From the NCBI RefSeq assembly GCF_001039355.2, contig NW_019775379.1, forward strand, positions 295,198 through 359,197: a stretch of 64,000 nucleotides of DNA, given 5' to 3'. Origin of the DNA: Lingula anatina (taxonomy: Eukaryota > Brachiopoda > Lingulata > Lingulida > Lingulidae). Position numbers and translations under genes: made by a program. Below, one piece after another: positions 12,901 to 25,100 of the stretch. The number at the start of each line of letters is the position of its first letter. The first letter of the stretch is position 1. The notes beneath the pieces were generated by a model, which was not told the DNA's origin, made no database searches, and worked only from the letters and a program-made list of their open reading frames with translations.

Positions 12901-15900
12901 TTTATAGTCGAGTTCAAGTTCACGAAATGGTCATGTTACTAGCACGCTGTAGTTTTGGAATCTGGTGTTTTGAGTCCTAAATGCCTGGATTATGAACAGG
13001 AATCTACAGGTGCTAAAAATCAAAGTATATTGACCTGGTTTACTTTTCTCAAAAGAGTGGTGTACATTAAGAGTGAAGTAATGGTTATTTGCGGTGTTTT
13101 TATATCCCCATTTCAGTGAAAGTAGGTGGTAAACAACACCACGATAAAAAAAAAATGGTACCAGTCGTTGAACTAGTTTAAAAAATTGGGCCACCTTGGC
13201 AGATATGAGAGACCGCATATGGTTATTACCTGAATCCACATTTATTGTCTCTCCAAAAATGAGTGCACTAGAAGAGTTTTTTTTTTTTAATATTTTGGTT
13301 TAGTTGCTTTAATTTTCCACTTTAAGTTGAAAATAATTTGTGCTCCTTTGACATTAAGATTAACTTAGAGGATAATTCATGTAATACAAAAAAGTGTTCT
13401 TCACTTTTCTTCTGCCTCTGATACTTGTACAGACCTTTACAGCACCGCAGTCATATGATTAAATACATTGTATATGTCTACATACACTATATCACTCCTG
13501 GAAATAATATATTGTTAAGTCCCCATGACCATGCAAGGACTATATATTATAAAGGTGAAGTCTACTGAATCAGATATAATTGATCACAGGGTTTTCTGTG
13601 CTAATCCACTCCTTTTGATAGTACATATTACATAATGCACAAATTTTTTCTTCAATGGGGACACTTTTTGTGAGAAATGAAGCAAATAATCAGTACGCGT
13701 TAAGGTTGATGGGCACCTTATGATCTGGGTATACAAATGATAGCCTATTTTTGTTATATAACAACCATGCTCTCATCTCCTTATTCACTTGACCATCATG
13801 CTCTGAACATGAGCTGCATGTATGAGCTTCATCTGATTGGCTGAGGGCATTTGGGGAGAATATCACAATGGCCATAGTTTTATTTCAAAACTTGCATTAC
13901 GTGCAGTGTTGATATGGCATAACTGTTGAGTAATTATTGAGATTGCCCCTTGGTTTAATTAACCAAGTTTTTAATGCAACAAGTTTAGCATTTTGGACTT
14001 TATAGGTTTCCAGAAGTGTTTTGAGGTTTCCTAAAAGACCTTCACTTAAATACATTTATTATTATTGATGATGTCATAAAAATGATTTACGTGTGTATGG
14101 CATCAATGCAGACGAAGAGTATAATAGCTTGTATAATGTCATATATAATGTACTTCTTATGTGAAAAGAATGAATGTGGTTAGTTGTAATTTTTGGAGCA
14201 TTGAGCTTTTAATGTGTGACAAATGCTGTTATAGCTTCCAATTAAATAACAACCGAATAATAATAACGAAATATTTTTAAGATAACAATAAAAAAATCTT
14301 AAAAAAATGTGTTGCTCAAAAACAGTAATAAATTAACAATTTCATTGAATTCTGACACTTGAGTATTGCATACGTACATATTTATCTTAATCCTTACCTT
14401 GGTGGAATTTTCTATCATGTCAATTTACAAAATTAGAAATTAAGAAGTAACACGCTGCTTAAAAGTAAATTGTTCCTTTACGAAAATTAGTTTGAAGAAA
14501 GTGCAGCAAAAGGCAAATAATGATCAACTTTATTGATATTACTAATTAAAAATAGCAGCCCAGATTTTGTAATTGACTCTTGGCAAACATAGACCCTGGG
14601 TGCCCTACATGTACAAAACAAACACAGTTGGAAGCACCGGTCAGAACTATCTAATCTTTTGTTCAGCCAGCTGGTTTGTTTTATCTTTCCTCCTCCTCAC
14701 GCTTTGATATGATATGATCAGGTCCCTGCACAAGTACTGGGGTACTGGCCTGCTTTAAGTTGGGTACTACAAGTGAGAACCCAGAGACAGATCAGAAGGG
14801 GTAGAAAGAGAGGAAAGAATTAAAATTTCAATCAAGATTACCATCATGCTTTTAAAATATTGTTCTTACATAAGAAAACAAGCTAATTGTTCTATTACAT
14901 AAAATGTTTTGAAGCAGTTGGTTCCCACTGTCACATTATATATATATCATATAATATTTGGAATTTACTGTTGAATAGAGAGGCTGTACGTACTGGTATT
15001 TAAATCCGTATTTAGTGCTTATTTAACTTATTATTATTATTATTATTATTTCAATATGCAATAGAAAGGGAGGAGAAAGAAATGAGAAAGAGACAGACTG
15101 GGACAGGAAAACCAGCAAATAATTTGGTGTTCCACATCTTAGTGTTTTTACACAGTCATATCAATCACATGAGAAAATAAACCAATAAATTTTCAACTTG
15201 AGATCATTTTATTCAAAAACACAGATCTTGCACAAGATGAAATTAATATCTGCCAGACCACAATACTCTTTTATTATTTTTAGCAATAAATGTTACTAGT
15301 TGATACTACGTGTATATACTACTATAATGTAGTAATTCAAATTTATGCCCCTTGTAAACTCTGAACTCTTCAGATTTTGTTATAGTATGTACTAGTCCCT
15401 AAATATAAATATTTACTTTCGAAGGTCGGGCACTTTGCTGTTGCTTACTACCATCATAAAACATATCTGAAAAGAAACATACAACTCATATATGTACACA
15501 ACTCACATATGATATAAAAAACAACTCTGTACTAAAAAACTTAACACTTCCTTGCTTTTGGCCTTGGAATTCAAATTTGTTTAAAATGTATTTTTACAGT
15601 GCACTTGCAATCTGCCGAAGATTTTGTCATAGCAACAAAAATAGCAAGACCTGCTTGCTTAAGTAATGTAACAAAACGGAGCCCATCAAAAAGTGCATAG
15701 TTCACCATTTATCAACTTCAAACCTAATATTGAGTCATAAACTGCTAGGTTTCTATCTTTTACATACATCTCCAGTCAAGGTACCATGGGATAAATGTAA
15801 CGTGCACAAACTCTAAATACCTTACATGTTCCACACATGATACATCATTGTTTCACAATGCAATTTCAAGGTACTCACATAGAACTACATGTACCAGGAC

Positions 15901-16089
15901 TTACTGACTTGTATTCAGTTATTTATACACTTTGCCCATGGCCAGTTTTAGTAGTTTTATAGTAAGTGCACTTTTCTGGAATAAATAATGAAATACCCAA
16001 TCTCAATATTTTGGCAGCAAGGCCAAAGGTGGCATATTACATGCATCACAAGCACATGGAGTCATTTTACAAATACTTTGTAAATGATT
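9941..16089. other. Intergenic and probable HDHD5 3' UTR; no further gene seen
   Basis: There are no frames with family similarity. The part next to 16089 must contain the minus-strand 3' UTR of HDHD5; several TTTATT motifs (AATAAA on the minus strand) are present, but I cannot choose among them. A truncated TTAA MITE lies at 12419-12574, next to an N at 12575 and C homopolymers. The stretch also has (CA)n near 12610-12645 and (TTA)n near 15030. Confidence 0.5.
12419..12574 (-). mobile_element. Truncated TTAA-type MITE (third copy)
   Basis: It begins with TTAAAGGGATAATAACTCTT and matches the 3' half of the intact elements at 54561-54905 and 55069-55417, reversed. It is cut by the N at 12575. 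Confidence 0.8.
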
Positions 16090-19000
16090 TTAACCAGTAA
16101 CTTGGCATTTAAATCCTTCCTTTTGTAAGGCATAAACAACGCCATCATAAACGTCTCTGGCAAATTTAGATGGCATCTTAAGTTTTGTATCTTTCTCAAA
16201 GTCCCGGTGTCCATGATGGTAAATGCTGTTTTCCTCAAGGTTCGTAGTGGCGGGGTTGTATACCCCTGTCTCAACCAAGATGGCGTCAATGCTCTCAACT
16301 GATTGGTCATGGAATTCCGCCTCCTCTGGGATCTTGCGGGAGTTGATAGGTATGGTTGTGCATGTCTCGGAGTTTCCGTTGTCTCGGAGACTTTTTATGT
16401 ACCTGTCATAGAGATTAGCGCCAACTATGTCAACCTCTGGGTTGTCACTGAAATAAAGAATGGGATTCTGTGTAAGGGAAATTTTGCTTTTGATTTATTT
16501 TTTAAGCATTGGGGGGAAATAGTTTAAATTGAAATAAAGTATATTTTAGGATTGATTATCAATATTGCTCAAATATGTTTACTCAAAACATAATTCATTT
16601 GTTGTTAAAATTCATTGAAGTTGAAAAAAACTTAAGAAGGTGTTCCTGGTGCTTATTACACGTACTAAAAAAGTAACAATGTGCATCCCCCCTCCAGAAA
16701 AATTACAAAAAGATAAAATTGGATTCTTTATCTGTAACTTACCCAAAGAAATAAAGCTTTTTAATTGGTTTTGTAATTCCCATTCTGCGTGCCTGGTTGG
16801 TGAGACAGTGCTCTGCATAACGGAATGTGATCTCACTGGGTTTCCCCACCAGAGCGCTGTACTTGAGATCTCGACCTGTGATCTTCTGCAAGAGGACAAG
16901 ATAAGACTTTGTTTATAAAAAAAATTCCCAACCGACTAGATACTGTTCGTACAATAAAAGGGGATTGCGACTGTACCCAGTATCTACAGAACTGTATGAT
17001 TCACAGGGCATATATTAGGTATATGTTTTGTTTATTATCTATAATGTAATAAAGGCATACTAACTAGCACAGATAAACAACTTCCCAACATTATTTGCAT
17101 GATAAGAAAAAAATTCAGGACAAATGCTTACCTTGTATAAGCTTTCCAGGCAGATAAGGAAAGAACCATTGCCAAACCTTGCAAAAAAAGGGTTACACAT
17201 AAATATTTATGTAATGAGTTTATCAATAAACACAATTTTCTAAATGTTAATTATCTCTGGCTTGTTTTTTATTTTCAACAAGGGTAGTACTTGTGATTAA
17301 AAATTGTAATATGGGTGGATTTGGTATAAGTGAGTTGTGTATGGCAATGTGTCATGTGTGTCTATGTTTTGTTTAATTATGTTAGATAAAACAGTGTTGG
17401 ACATGGCAGTGCAATAATTCATCAAGTCCATATGACAGCATATCATTTTTGGCAATGTGTTAGATGTGACAGTGTGTTAAGTGTGACAGTGTGTTAGATG
17501 TGACGATGTGCTAGATGTGACATGAGAATGTGTCATATAACTCACCTGGGCATACATGCCTCTGCCATGAACACCAAGTCCATGTTACATGCTAGGATAG
17601 GCAGGTGGTGGTCAGGGAACCCCTCTGGGGCAATCTTTGGGTAGCCATTGGTCAATAAGAGGTCAATTAGGAGCTGGAGGTTAGTCTCCCATCTGTTAGG
17701 CTCTCCAAATGTGACGATGGCTTCAACTCTGGGGAACTCTTTTTCTTTGTAACCATTTGTGGCCTGTTGAAAAGAAAAACATAAAATCATCATTAAATCA
17801 TAATTCAATTATCAAAATTATATTATTATATAATCATGGTTTTTGACACAGGTCTGGAATTCAAATTTAGTGAATTATTTCCAAATTAAACTTACCACTT
17901 TGACCCTATTAGCATGATCCACCATATCCAGGAGTGGGAAATGTTCTTTTATATCCTCCATTGTACAAATATTGGTGAAACCAAGACTGTGGGCGAGTTA
18001 AGGAAATAACAGTGAGAGTATTGCTGAGAGTAGTAATAGTAGAAATATGAGACAGAATCTGCATTAGGCTACTACTGAAAATTATTGAGGTGAACTGTGA
18101 CTTACGTAGTACAGGTAAAAATATGACTGATATATGACAAGTATCAGACACTGATTATGTAATTAAAGAAATAAAAATATGACACAGATTTTATTATCTA
18201 GATGAATAAAAATACCCCGTTATTTAACATTATTGCTGTGCAGTTTATTCACAATTTTTTTCAGGTTTAATTTGGTAAACAAATAGAACAAAAATGTAAC
18301 AGCAAATGCCAGATAATGGTTGTTTTATGAAAATGCCCCACCTAAAAAAGTCCCAATATAAACACAGCTACAGTATATCAGCTTCCAGCTTACCTTGTCA
18401 TCAAATAAATATTCCATACCTGTTTAAAACCAGGTCGACATAGCTCAGTAAACAAGTCTATCAATAATTAAAAGTGTGAGGCAGTAAATATAGCCTTATC
18501 TAGTGGGTGTCCTCACACTGGCAAAAATGACTATCTAGCTGACACTGGTGGCCAACATTAGTTTTCAAAATGCCTTGATTTATTGTCAAAAAAATTAATG
18601 AATAAATCAATACCAGAAAATAATTAGGATCTATGCAAAATAATGTGCATCCCTGTCAATACTGTCAACAAGCTGTTATTATCATACAGGTTACAGCCCA
18701 GCAAAAGGCTACCTCCACAAACCTGCATCCCATAGTGTGGCATGGACTCCCCCTCATTACTTAATTGACTGCTAGAGATACTATACTAGAACCGATCTTT
18801 AAAATCCTCCATTTGCTAACAACTTTTTTTTAACAGACCTATCAATAAAAAAAAACAGAATAGAACATTATTGACTAATTAAAGAGAAGCCTATGTTTTA
18901 AAGGCCCACGTACAGGTCTACTAATGCCTGTGTAAACATCCCTTTGACAGCACATCAAACATGCACTGAGGTTTACTAGAGTCGTGTCAAGAGGGACTGA

Positions 19001-22000
19001 TGGGTGTCATTTGCGATAAAGTCTATTTACTTCTCGCTATGATAACAAAGACCATTCGGAAACTATGACTCTAAGTGAAACGAATAAAAATAGCACTATT
19101 GCTGAGCTTCACGGGGTTAATGCCAGGTTATTTAAAATATTTAATATGTTATAATGAGTTGGAGCAGTTACTGTAAATAGAATGGGAGATAATTGTCCTC
19201 AAGGTGACTTTTGGAAAACCCATCTTTTATCTTGGGGAGAGGTTTAAGTGAACAGATGATCTTTGCCATGCAATGGCAATGTTGAATTTCTGATTAGTTA
19301 GCAAGGTTTTTATGGCAACACTTGAGGACAAACCAATATACACATTTCTACAGGCTAAATTAAAATTCACACCCAATATACTCAAATATTTCTTCATGTT
19401 TATCAAGAAATTGAAAGGATACTCTTGGGCCATCTCCTGCAAAGGTCCCTGACCGATGACCAGCACATGTTTGTCATGATATTTATTGAACACTGCCAAT
19501 GGGCTCTGCGCATGCATTACCTGTTCTGGTAGCACCTGAAAATAGACAGGAAACCAACAATCAGTAAATTAATCAATCAAATAGAAAANAGGATAGGCAG
19601 GTGGTGGTCAGGGAACCCCTCTGGGGCAATCTTTGGGTAGCCATTGGTCAATAAGAGGTCAATTAGGAGCTGGAGGTTAGTCTCCCATCTGTTAGGCTCT
19701 CCAAATGTGACGATGGCTTCAACTCTGGGGAACTCTTTTTCTTTGTAACCATTTGTGGCCTGTTGAAAAGAAAAACATAAAATCATCATTAAATCATAAT
19801 TCAATTATCAAAATTATATTATTATATAATCATGGTTTTTGACACAGGTCTGGAATTCAAATTTAGTGAATTATTTCCAAATTAAACTTACCACTTTGAC
19901 CCTATTAGCATGATCCACCATATCCAGGAGTGGGAAATGTTCTTTTATATCCTCCATTGTACAAATATTGGTGAAACCAAGACTGTGGGCGAGTTAAGGA
20001 AATAACAGTGAGAGTATTGCTGAGAGTAGTAATAGTAGAAATATGAGACAGAATCTGCATTAGGCTACTACTGAAAATTATTGAGGTGAACTGTGACTTA
20101 CGTAGTACAGGTAAAAATATGACTGATATATGACAAGTATCAGACACTGATTATGTAATTAAAGAAATAAAAATATGACACAGATTTTATTATCTAGATG
20201 AATAAAAATACCCCGTTATTTAACATTATTGCTGTGCAGTTTATTCACAATTTTTTTCAGGTTTAATTTGGTAAACAAATAGAACAAAAATGTAACAGCA
20301 AATGCCAGATAATGGTTGTTTTATGAAAATGCCCCACCTAAAAAAGTCCCAATATAAACACAGCTACAGTATATCAGCTTCCAGCTTACCTTGTCATCAA
20401 ATAAATATTCCATACCTGTTTAAAACCAGGTCGACATAGCTCAGTAAACAAGTCTATCAATAATTAAAAGTGTGAGGCAGTAAATATAGCCTTATCTAGT
20501 GGGTGTCCTCACACTGGCAAAAATGACTATCTAGCTGACACTGGTGGCCAACATTAGTTTTCAAAATGCCTTGATTTATTGTCAAAAAAATTAATGAATA
20601 AATCAATACCAGAAAATAATTAGGATCTATGCAAAATAATGTGCATCCCTGTCAATACTGTCAACAAGCTGTTATTATCATACAGGTTACAGCCCAGCAA
20701 AAGGCTACCTCCACAAACCTGCATCCCATAGTGTGGCATGGACTCCCCCTCATTACTTAATTGACTGCTAGAGATACTATACTAGAACCGATCTTTAAAA
20801 TCCTCCATTTGCTAACAACTTTTTTTTAACAGACCTATCAATAAAAAAAAACAGAATAGAACATTATTGACTAATTAAAGAGAAGCCTATGTTTTAAAGG
20901 CCCACGTACAGGTCTACTAATGCCTGTGTAAACATCCCTTTCACAGCACATCAAACATGCACTGAGGTTTACTAGAGTCGTGTCAAGAGGGACTGATGGG
21001 TGTCATTTGCGATAAAGTCTATTTACTTCTCGATATGATAACAAAGACCATTCGGAAACTATGACTCTAAGTGAAACGAATAAAAATAGCACTATTGCTG
21101 AGCTTCACGGGGTTAATGCCAGGTTATTTAAAATATTTAATATGTTATAATGAGTTGGAGCAGTTACTGTAAATAGAATGGGAGATAATTGTCCTCAAGG
21201 TGACTTTTGGAAAACCCATCTTTTATCTTGGGGAGAGGTTTAAGTGAACAGATGATCTTTGCCATGCAATGGCAATGTTGAATTTCTGATTAGTTAGCAA
21301 GGTTTTTATGGCAACACTTGAGGACAAACCAATATACACATTTCTACAGGCTAAATTAAAATTCACACCCAATATACTCAAATATTTCTTCATGTTTATC
21401 AAGAAATTGAAAGGATACTCTTGGGCCATCTCCTGCAAAGGTCCCTGACCGATGACCAGCACATGTTTGTCATGATATTTATTGAACACTGCCAATGGGC
21501 TCTGCGCATGCATTACCTGTTCTGGTAGCACCTGAAAATAGACAGGAAACCAACAATCAGTAAATTAATCAATCAAATAGAAAATATTTTAGTGGAGAGC
21601 TAATTAGTAGGTCAATCTTTTGATGGACCTTTTGATGTACTGAAAAAATCAACCAGTTTTCCAATCATTCAGCCAATCAACCATTTCATCAATCAATATA
21701 ATATTTATAGGCAGTTACTAGTTCTGGAATACTGGCAGACAAACAGCATCAAAGAAATAACTCTGTAATGTGGTCCCTTTACTCAATACAAGAACCACTT
21801 AATGACTTTTGTTCTTAAGTCTATTAAATGATTTAAGAAGCTATAATAATAATAATATGTGAATGGTCCAAAAATGTTTAAAACTCCACTTATAGTGCTA
21901 TTAATTTTAAAGTTATGAGAAAAGCCCTTTTACTCCAATTATATTTACCTCAATTCCCAGCCATTCTGAGATCAATTTGGCCTTCTTGCTGCTGGGGCTG

Positions 22001-22143
22001 CAGGCATTGGTGACAAATGCGATAGGAACCTTCATGGCACCGTTCTCATCCTGAAGGAGCCGGATCATCTTCTTGGAGGCGTCCAGGCAGTAACTCCCCC
22101 TGCCGATAACACCGTCAACATCAAACAACATCCCAAAGTCAAC
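16090..22143 (-). CDS. HDHD5: Haloacid dehalogenase-like hydrolase domain-containing 5 (CECR5), N-terminal exon unresolved
   Basis: Minus-strand coding exons are 21949-22143, 21419-21531, 19892-19982, 17546-17763, 17132-17177, 16743-16885 and 16090-16447. All junctions are GT-AG and in phase, giving about 387 residues against 423 in the human protein. HAD motifs are intact: DVDGV (nucleophile loop) near the start of the first listed exon, FVTNA (motif II), the lysine of GKPS (motif III) and GDNPEVD (acidic motif IV). The RWETNLQLLIDLLL and LPILACNMDL blocks match HDHD5. The family is phosphatase-like and mitochondrial in vertebrates; its substrate is poorly defined. The exon before 22143 must end in phase 0 and was not identified with certainty; candidates are 24832-24933 and 30636-30707. 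Exons 19423-19535, 17896-17986 and a truncated 19590-19759 are the alternate copies inside the 1,995-bp repeat; only one set can be used. Confidence 0.92.
17452..17530. repeat. GTGTTAGATGTGACAGT minisatellite in an HDHD5 intron
   Basis: About four imperfect ~17-bp units lie just downstream, in transcript sense, of the donor at 17545. It belongs to a dispersed family also seen at 46272-46336, 50838-50972, 53457-53505 and 63345-63425. Confidence 0.8.
17594..19588. repeat. 1,995-bp direct duplication, copy A (HDHD5 exons)
   Basis: The segment is repeated at 19590-21584 with a constant offset of 1,996 and very few substitutions (for example near 18951 and 19037). It carries HDHD5 exons 19423-19535 and 17896-17986 and most of 17546-17763. 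Abutment across a single N suggests two alleles placed in tandem. Confidence 0.95.
19590..21584. repeat. 1,995-bp direct duplication, copy B (HDHD5 exons)
   Basis: Copy B begins immediately after the N at 19589. It holds exons 21419-21531 and 19892-19982, and exon 19590-19759, which lacks its 3' end and donor because the copy starts inside it. Confidence 0.95.
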
Positions 22144-24162
22144 CTGTAAGAAGATGGAAATACCGTTCGCACTCAAGCATGTCTTTTTCCTATTATCGAT
22201 TGTTTTTTTCTTATTTTTCATTAATTCATTCATGCTTTAAACACATGAAAAAAACACAAGAAACACAAGAAAAAAAGAGTTTCGGGGAGCGAGAAGGACT
22301 AAACGTTTTTTTTTTTTTTTTTTTTTTTGTGATAATCAAATCGAAATATGGTTTTATTATACTACTTTCTAAGTCTCCAGATTGTCCCACCAAGTTATTT
22401 TGATTCATTATCACAACAGCAGTTGTTTTGAGTCCTGTCATGAAAAAAAAGTTCCATAGTGCAAGTTCAACTCCCTCGCCTTTTTCGCCCACAGCAGGTT
22501 CCCTTTCAAGTCGCTTTTATAAGTCTGGGATATTTGCCTAGTAATTATAGTAATTTTTGAAAGATCTTCAGGAGAATTTTGTTTTTATTTAGCTTTTGTT
22601 TTTATTTTGTTTTTTATGAATCTTTTGAAATAACCTGCCTTTCTATGTAGGTTTTGAAATAGTAACTTTCTCCGTCAATGAAATACCAGCCATATCCATT
22701 ATCCTAATAATAGCTAATTAATGCTAGGTATGTTACGCGTTCTAAATGTTAACATGTTGGCATAAAAAAAAACTCTTACCAAACATACATGATATAATTT
22801 TAATTGATGCTAAGGTCCCGTAGTTCGTTCCTGCATTCCAGTTAAAAAAAAAAACACCATGTTTTGGGCTTAGACATAGTTTCCCTTTACCTTTGTAGCC
22901 TAAATTGGAAAAAAAAGTGCTGGTTTGGGGCCCATGTGAGTCAATTAATCTAACATGCCCTTTAAGTGAGCCGGGCCCCGACATGAGCGTTTGATTGCTG
23001 AAAATGTGTCATCGTCCTGGAAACCGTACTTTTGTTGGCACCTTGCCCGGCATACAGATGCAGTTTATTTGGCCCCTTTTTGACTTCCTCTACAAATGGT
23101 GAGAATGCGGACATCCATGCAAGGAATTTGCACGGAATATGTTGTCGGGAAATGTCCGTGAAAACGAACACTTGTCCTGGCAACTTTGTATGTATGTTAC
23201 CTAGTATCAGATAAAACTGAAAGCATCTCTAGCGACTTATTTATGGTATTATGGTTCCCCACATTACAGAAGCTCAAGCAGATTTTAAAACAAATATAAC
23301 CCTAAATAGGCTCTGCACTTGATTTTCCCTCTGAAATCATGGGTGTTCCAACAATGTGGGTAATGCTTCGATCAGAAGCATCACCCCCAAACTGGTATCT
23401 CCTTCTTTTTGCGGCCTGCATTTTAACACGTACGAGTAATCCTGAGCCGTTCAAAAAACAACAATTTTTAAGTTAAAAGCATGAAATAAAGAGTGAAAAT
23501 TGATGAGAAATGACAGACAAAGCCAATCGGCTTTAGAATGTCAAAATTCCGAGTGCTGACAAAAAAGAGACCATACAGAAACGCAACGCGGCACAACAAC
23601 TGCGACTGGTGTCTCGGGTACTTTTAACATTTTTTCATTGTACGTGTCCTGAAAATGACCCAATTTGTAAATAAGGTCCAAAGTTCATATCATTGTTGAA
23701 CTTTAAAAAAATTCTCACAGAGTAATTATTTTTTGTTCACAATTTCCCTTGCTTTTTGTTCTACCACGCTCTACAGTGTATATACCCCATATGGAAATAA
23801 TCATCCAATTTAAATAGATTTAACACAGCAAACTGACCAATGTCGTTTATTAAACCAGTCAGTCAGCACCTTGACACGGCGGGTTATTGTTTGTTATATT
23901 TTGTCCAAGGCCAAAAAAAACACAATTATGGTGTATTGCACGCACTATGTACGTCATAGGAAATGAAACAGGTTTCAGAAAGAAAAAAAACCTATTTAAC
24001 CCTTAAAATACCTTTAAGTGCTCAGAACCTTTCGTGTTTCTTAAACTTTCTTACTACAATGGCAGTATTTTAACGCCAAGGCAACAACTCATCGCAGTGT
24101 TATTTTTAAGTGCAAGTGGTTGCGGACCGTAACCTGGGCACGCGCCTTTGTTTACATCTGCA

Positions 24163-24180
24163 TAGCGCCATCTGGCGGCT
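24163..24180 (-). promoter_or_regulatory. CTCF-like motif
   Basis: The minus strand reads AGCCGCCAGATGGCGCTA, close to the animal CTCF core. The match is by eye, and whether this species has CTCF binding here is unknown. Confidence 0.35.
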
Positions 24181-24831
24181 TCGAGTAAAATTTACGCGTG
24201 CGGTGGTCCTTGTGCGCTTTTCTCTATTCTGCAGAACAATGTCAGATTGTCGCCTTTTCTTTGTACCATTAAGACCTATTCACGCTTGTTATCGTTGCGG
24301 AATTCTCAAGTATTAGAGTGCCATCCGATCCATCATCAAATTCACGTACAGTTCACGTGAAACGCTTTTCAATCGATGTTCTTAATGAGCAAGGAGCAAA
24401 GTCCAACGGTTTCGCTACTCGAGATGCATTTTTACTCTGTTACTACCCCGAGAATAGAACGCACCCTGAGAACGGCAATTAAACCATATTTAAAATTATA
24501 CGATTCATTCCTTGCTTAAGTTATGTTATCAGTGCAAGTGCAAACGTCGATTGTTTGTCTCTGGACATAGGCCTACTTCGGAAATAGATAAAAGACATAA
24601 AACTTGCAGCCCAGAATAACATACTTATTTGCCTACAAAATGTGGAAAATTCTTTTCCGATAGCCGACCATGAAAATTTTCTTTTTCAGAGCTGGAGGAG
24701 TAAGTCTTGATTTTTCACATACTTAACTTGCAGTGTAAACTCTATTCTAAAATAATATAAATAGTAATAACAGTCTCAATTAGTTGTCAGTTTTTGCTGA
24801 TCGGATTTTTAAAGAAAATTCTAAGTTTCAC

Positions 24832-24933
24832 CTGTTCTTCAACTTCATCGAAGATTTCTGGGCCTTGGACGTTCTCCGTCTCGCTGTCGACGCTCATACA
24901 AGAGTCGCCGCTCGAATGTCGCTGGGGTCTCAT
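24832..24933 (-). CDS. Orphan first coding exon with TATA promoter (possible alternative HDHD5 start)
   Basis: The ATG at 24933 opens 34 codons (starting MRPQRHSSGD, ending IFDEVEEQ) and runs to a donor GTGAAA in phase 0. A TATA box, GGTATAAAAA, lies at 25091-25100 on the same strand, with an E-box-like CACGTG near 25138. The peptide is acidic, hydrophilic and Ser/Glu rich, with no presequence character. Phase 0 would join correctly to the HDHD5 exon at 22143, but a one-in-three phase match is weak evidence. It could equally start another gene whose later exons I cannot recognise. Confidence 0.4.
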
Positions 24934-25090
24934 GCTGCTTCAAATAGTATCAGATACAAGCAACCAGCATACAATATCGACTATGACTACAACAAAGAAA
25001 CTCACTGCGTTTGATAAAGTACGCTTGTGAGCTACCGCAGCACACAGAGAGGCAAAGAGATATTCTGGTTTGTGTGGCAACCTGCAGGGG

Positions 25091-25100
25091 TTTTTATACC
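25091..25100 (-). promoter_or_regulatory. TATA box of the orphan exon at 24832-24933
   Basis: GGTATAAAAA on the minus strand, about 160 bp upstream of the ATG. It implies a start near 25065 and a leader of roughly 130 bp. Confidence 0.55.

Noticed and set aside
10082-14417. Tiny minus-strand exon-like pieces (near 10253-10286, 11464-11495, 13227-13264 and 14388-14408) with AG and GT borders
   Set aside because: Phases do not chain, the pieces are under 40 bp, and no protein family emerges.
17460-17520. CRISPR-like array
   Set aside because: Units are ~17 bp, imperfect and without spacers, and lie in an animal intron.
24127-24170. Minus-strand Arg-rich start (MALCRCKQRRVPR) as a mitochondrial presequence for HDHD5
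   Set aside because: The only donor nearby gives phase 2, which does not join the exon at 22143 in frame.
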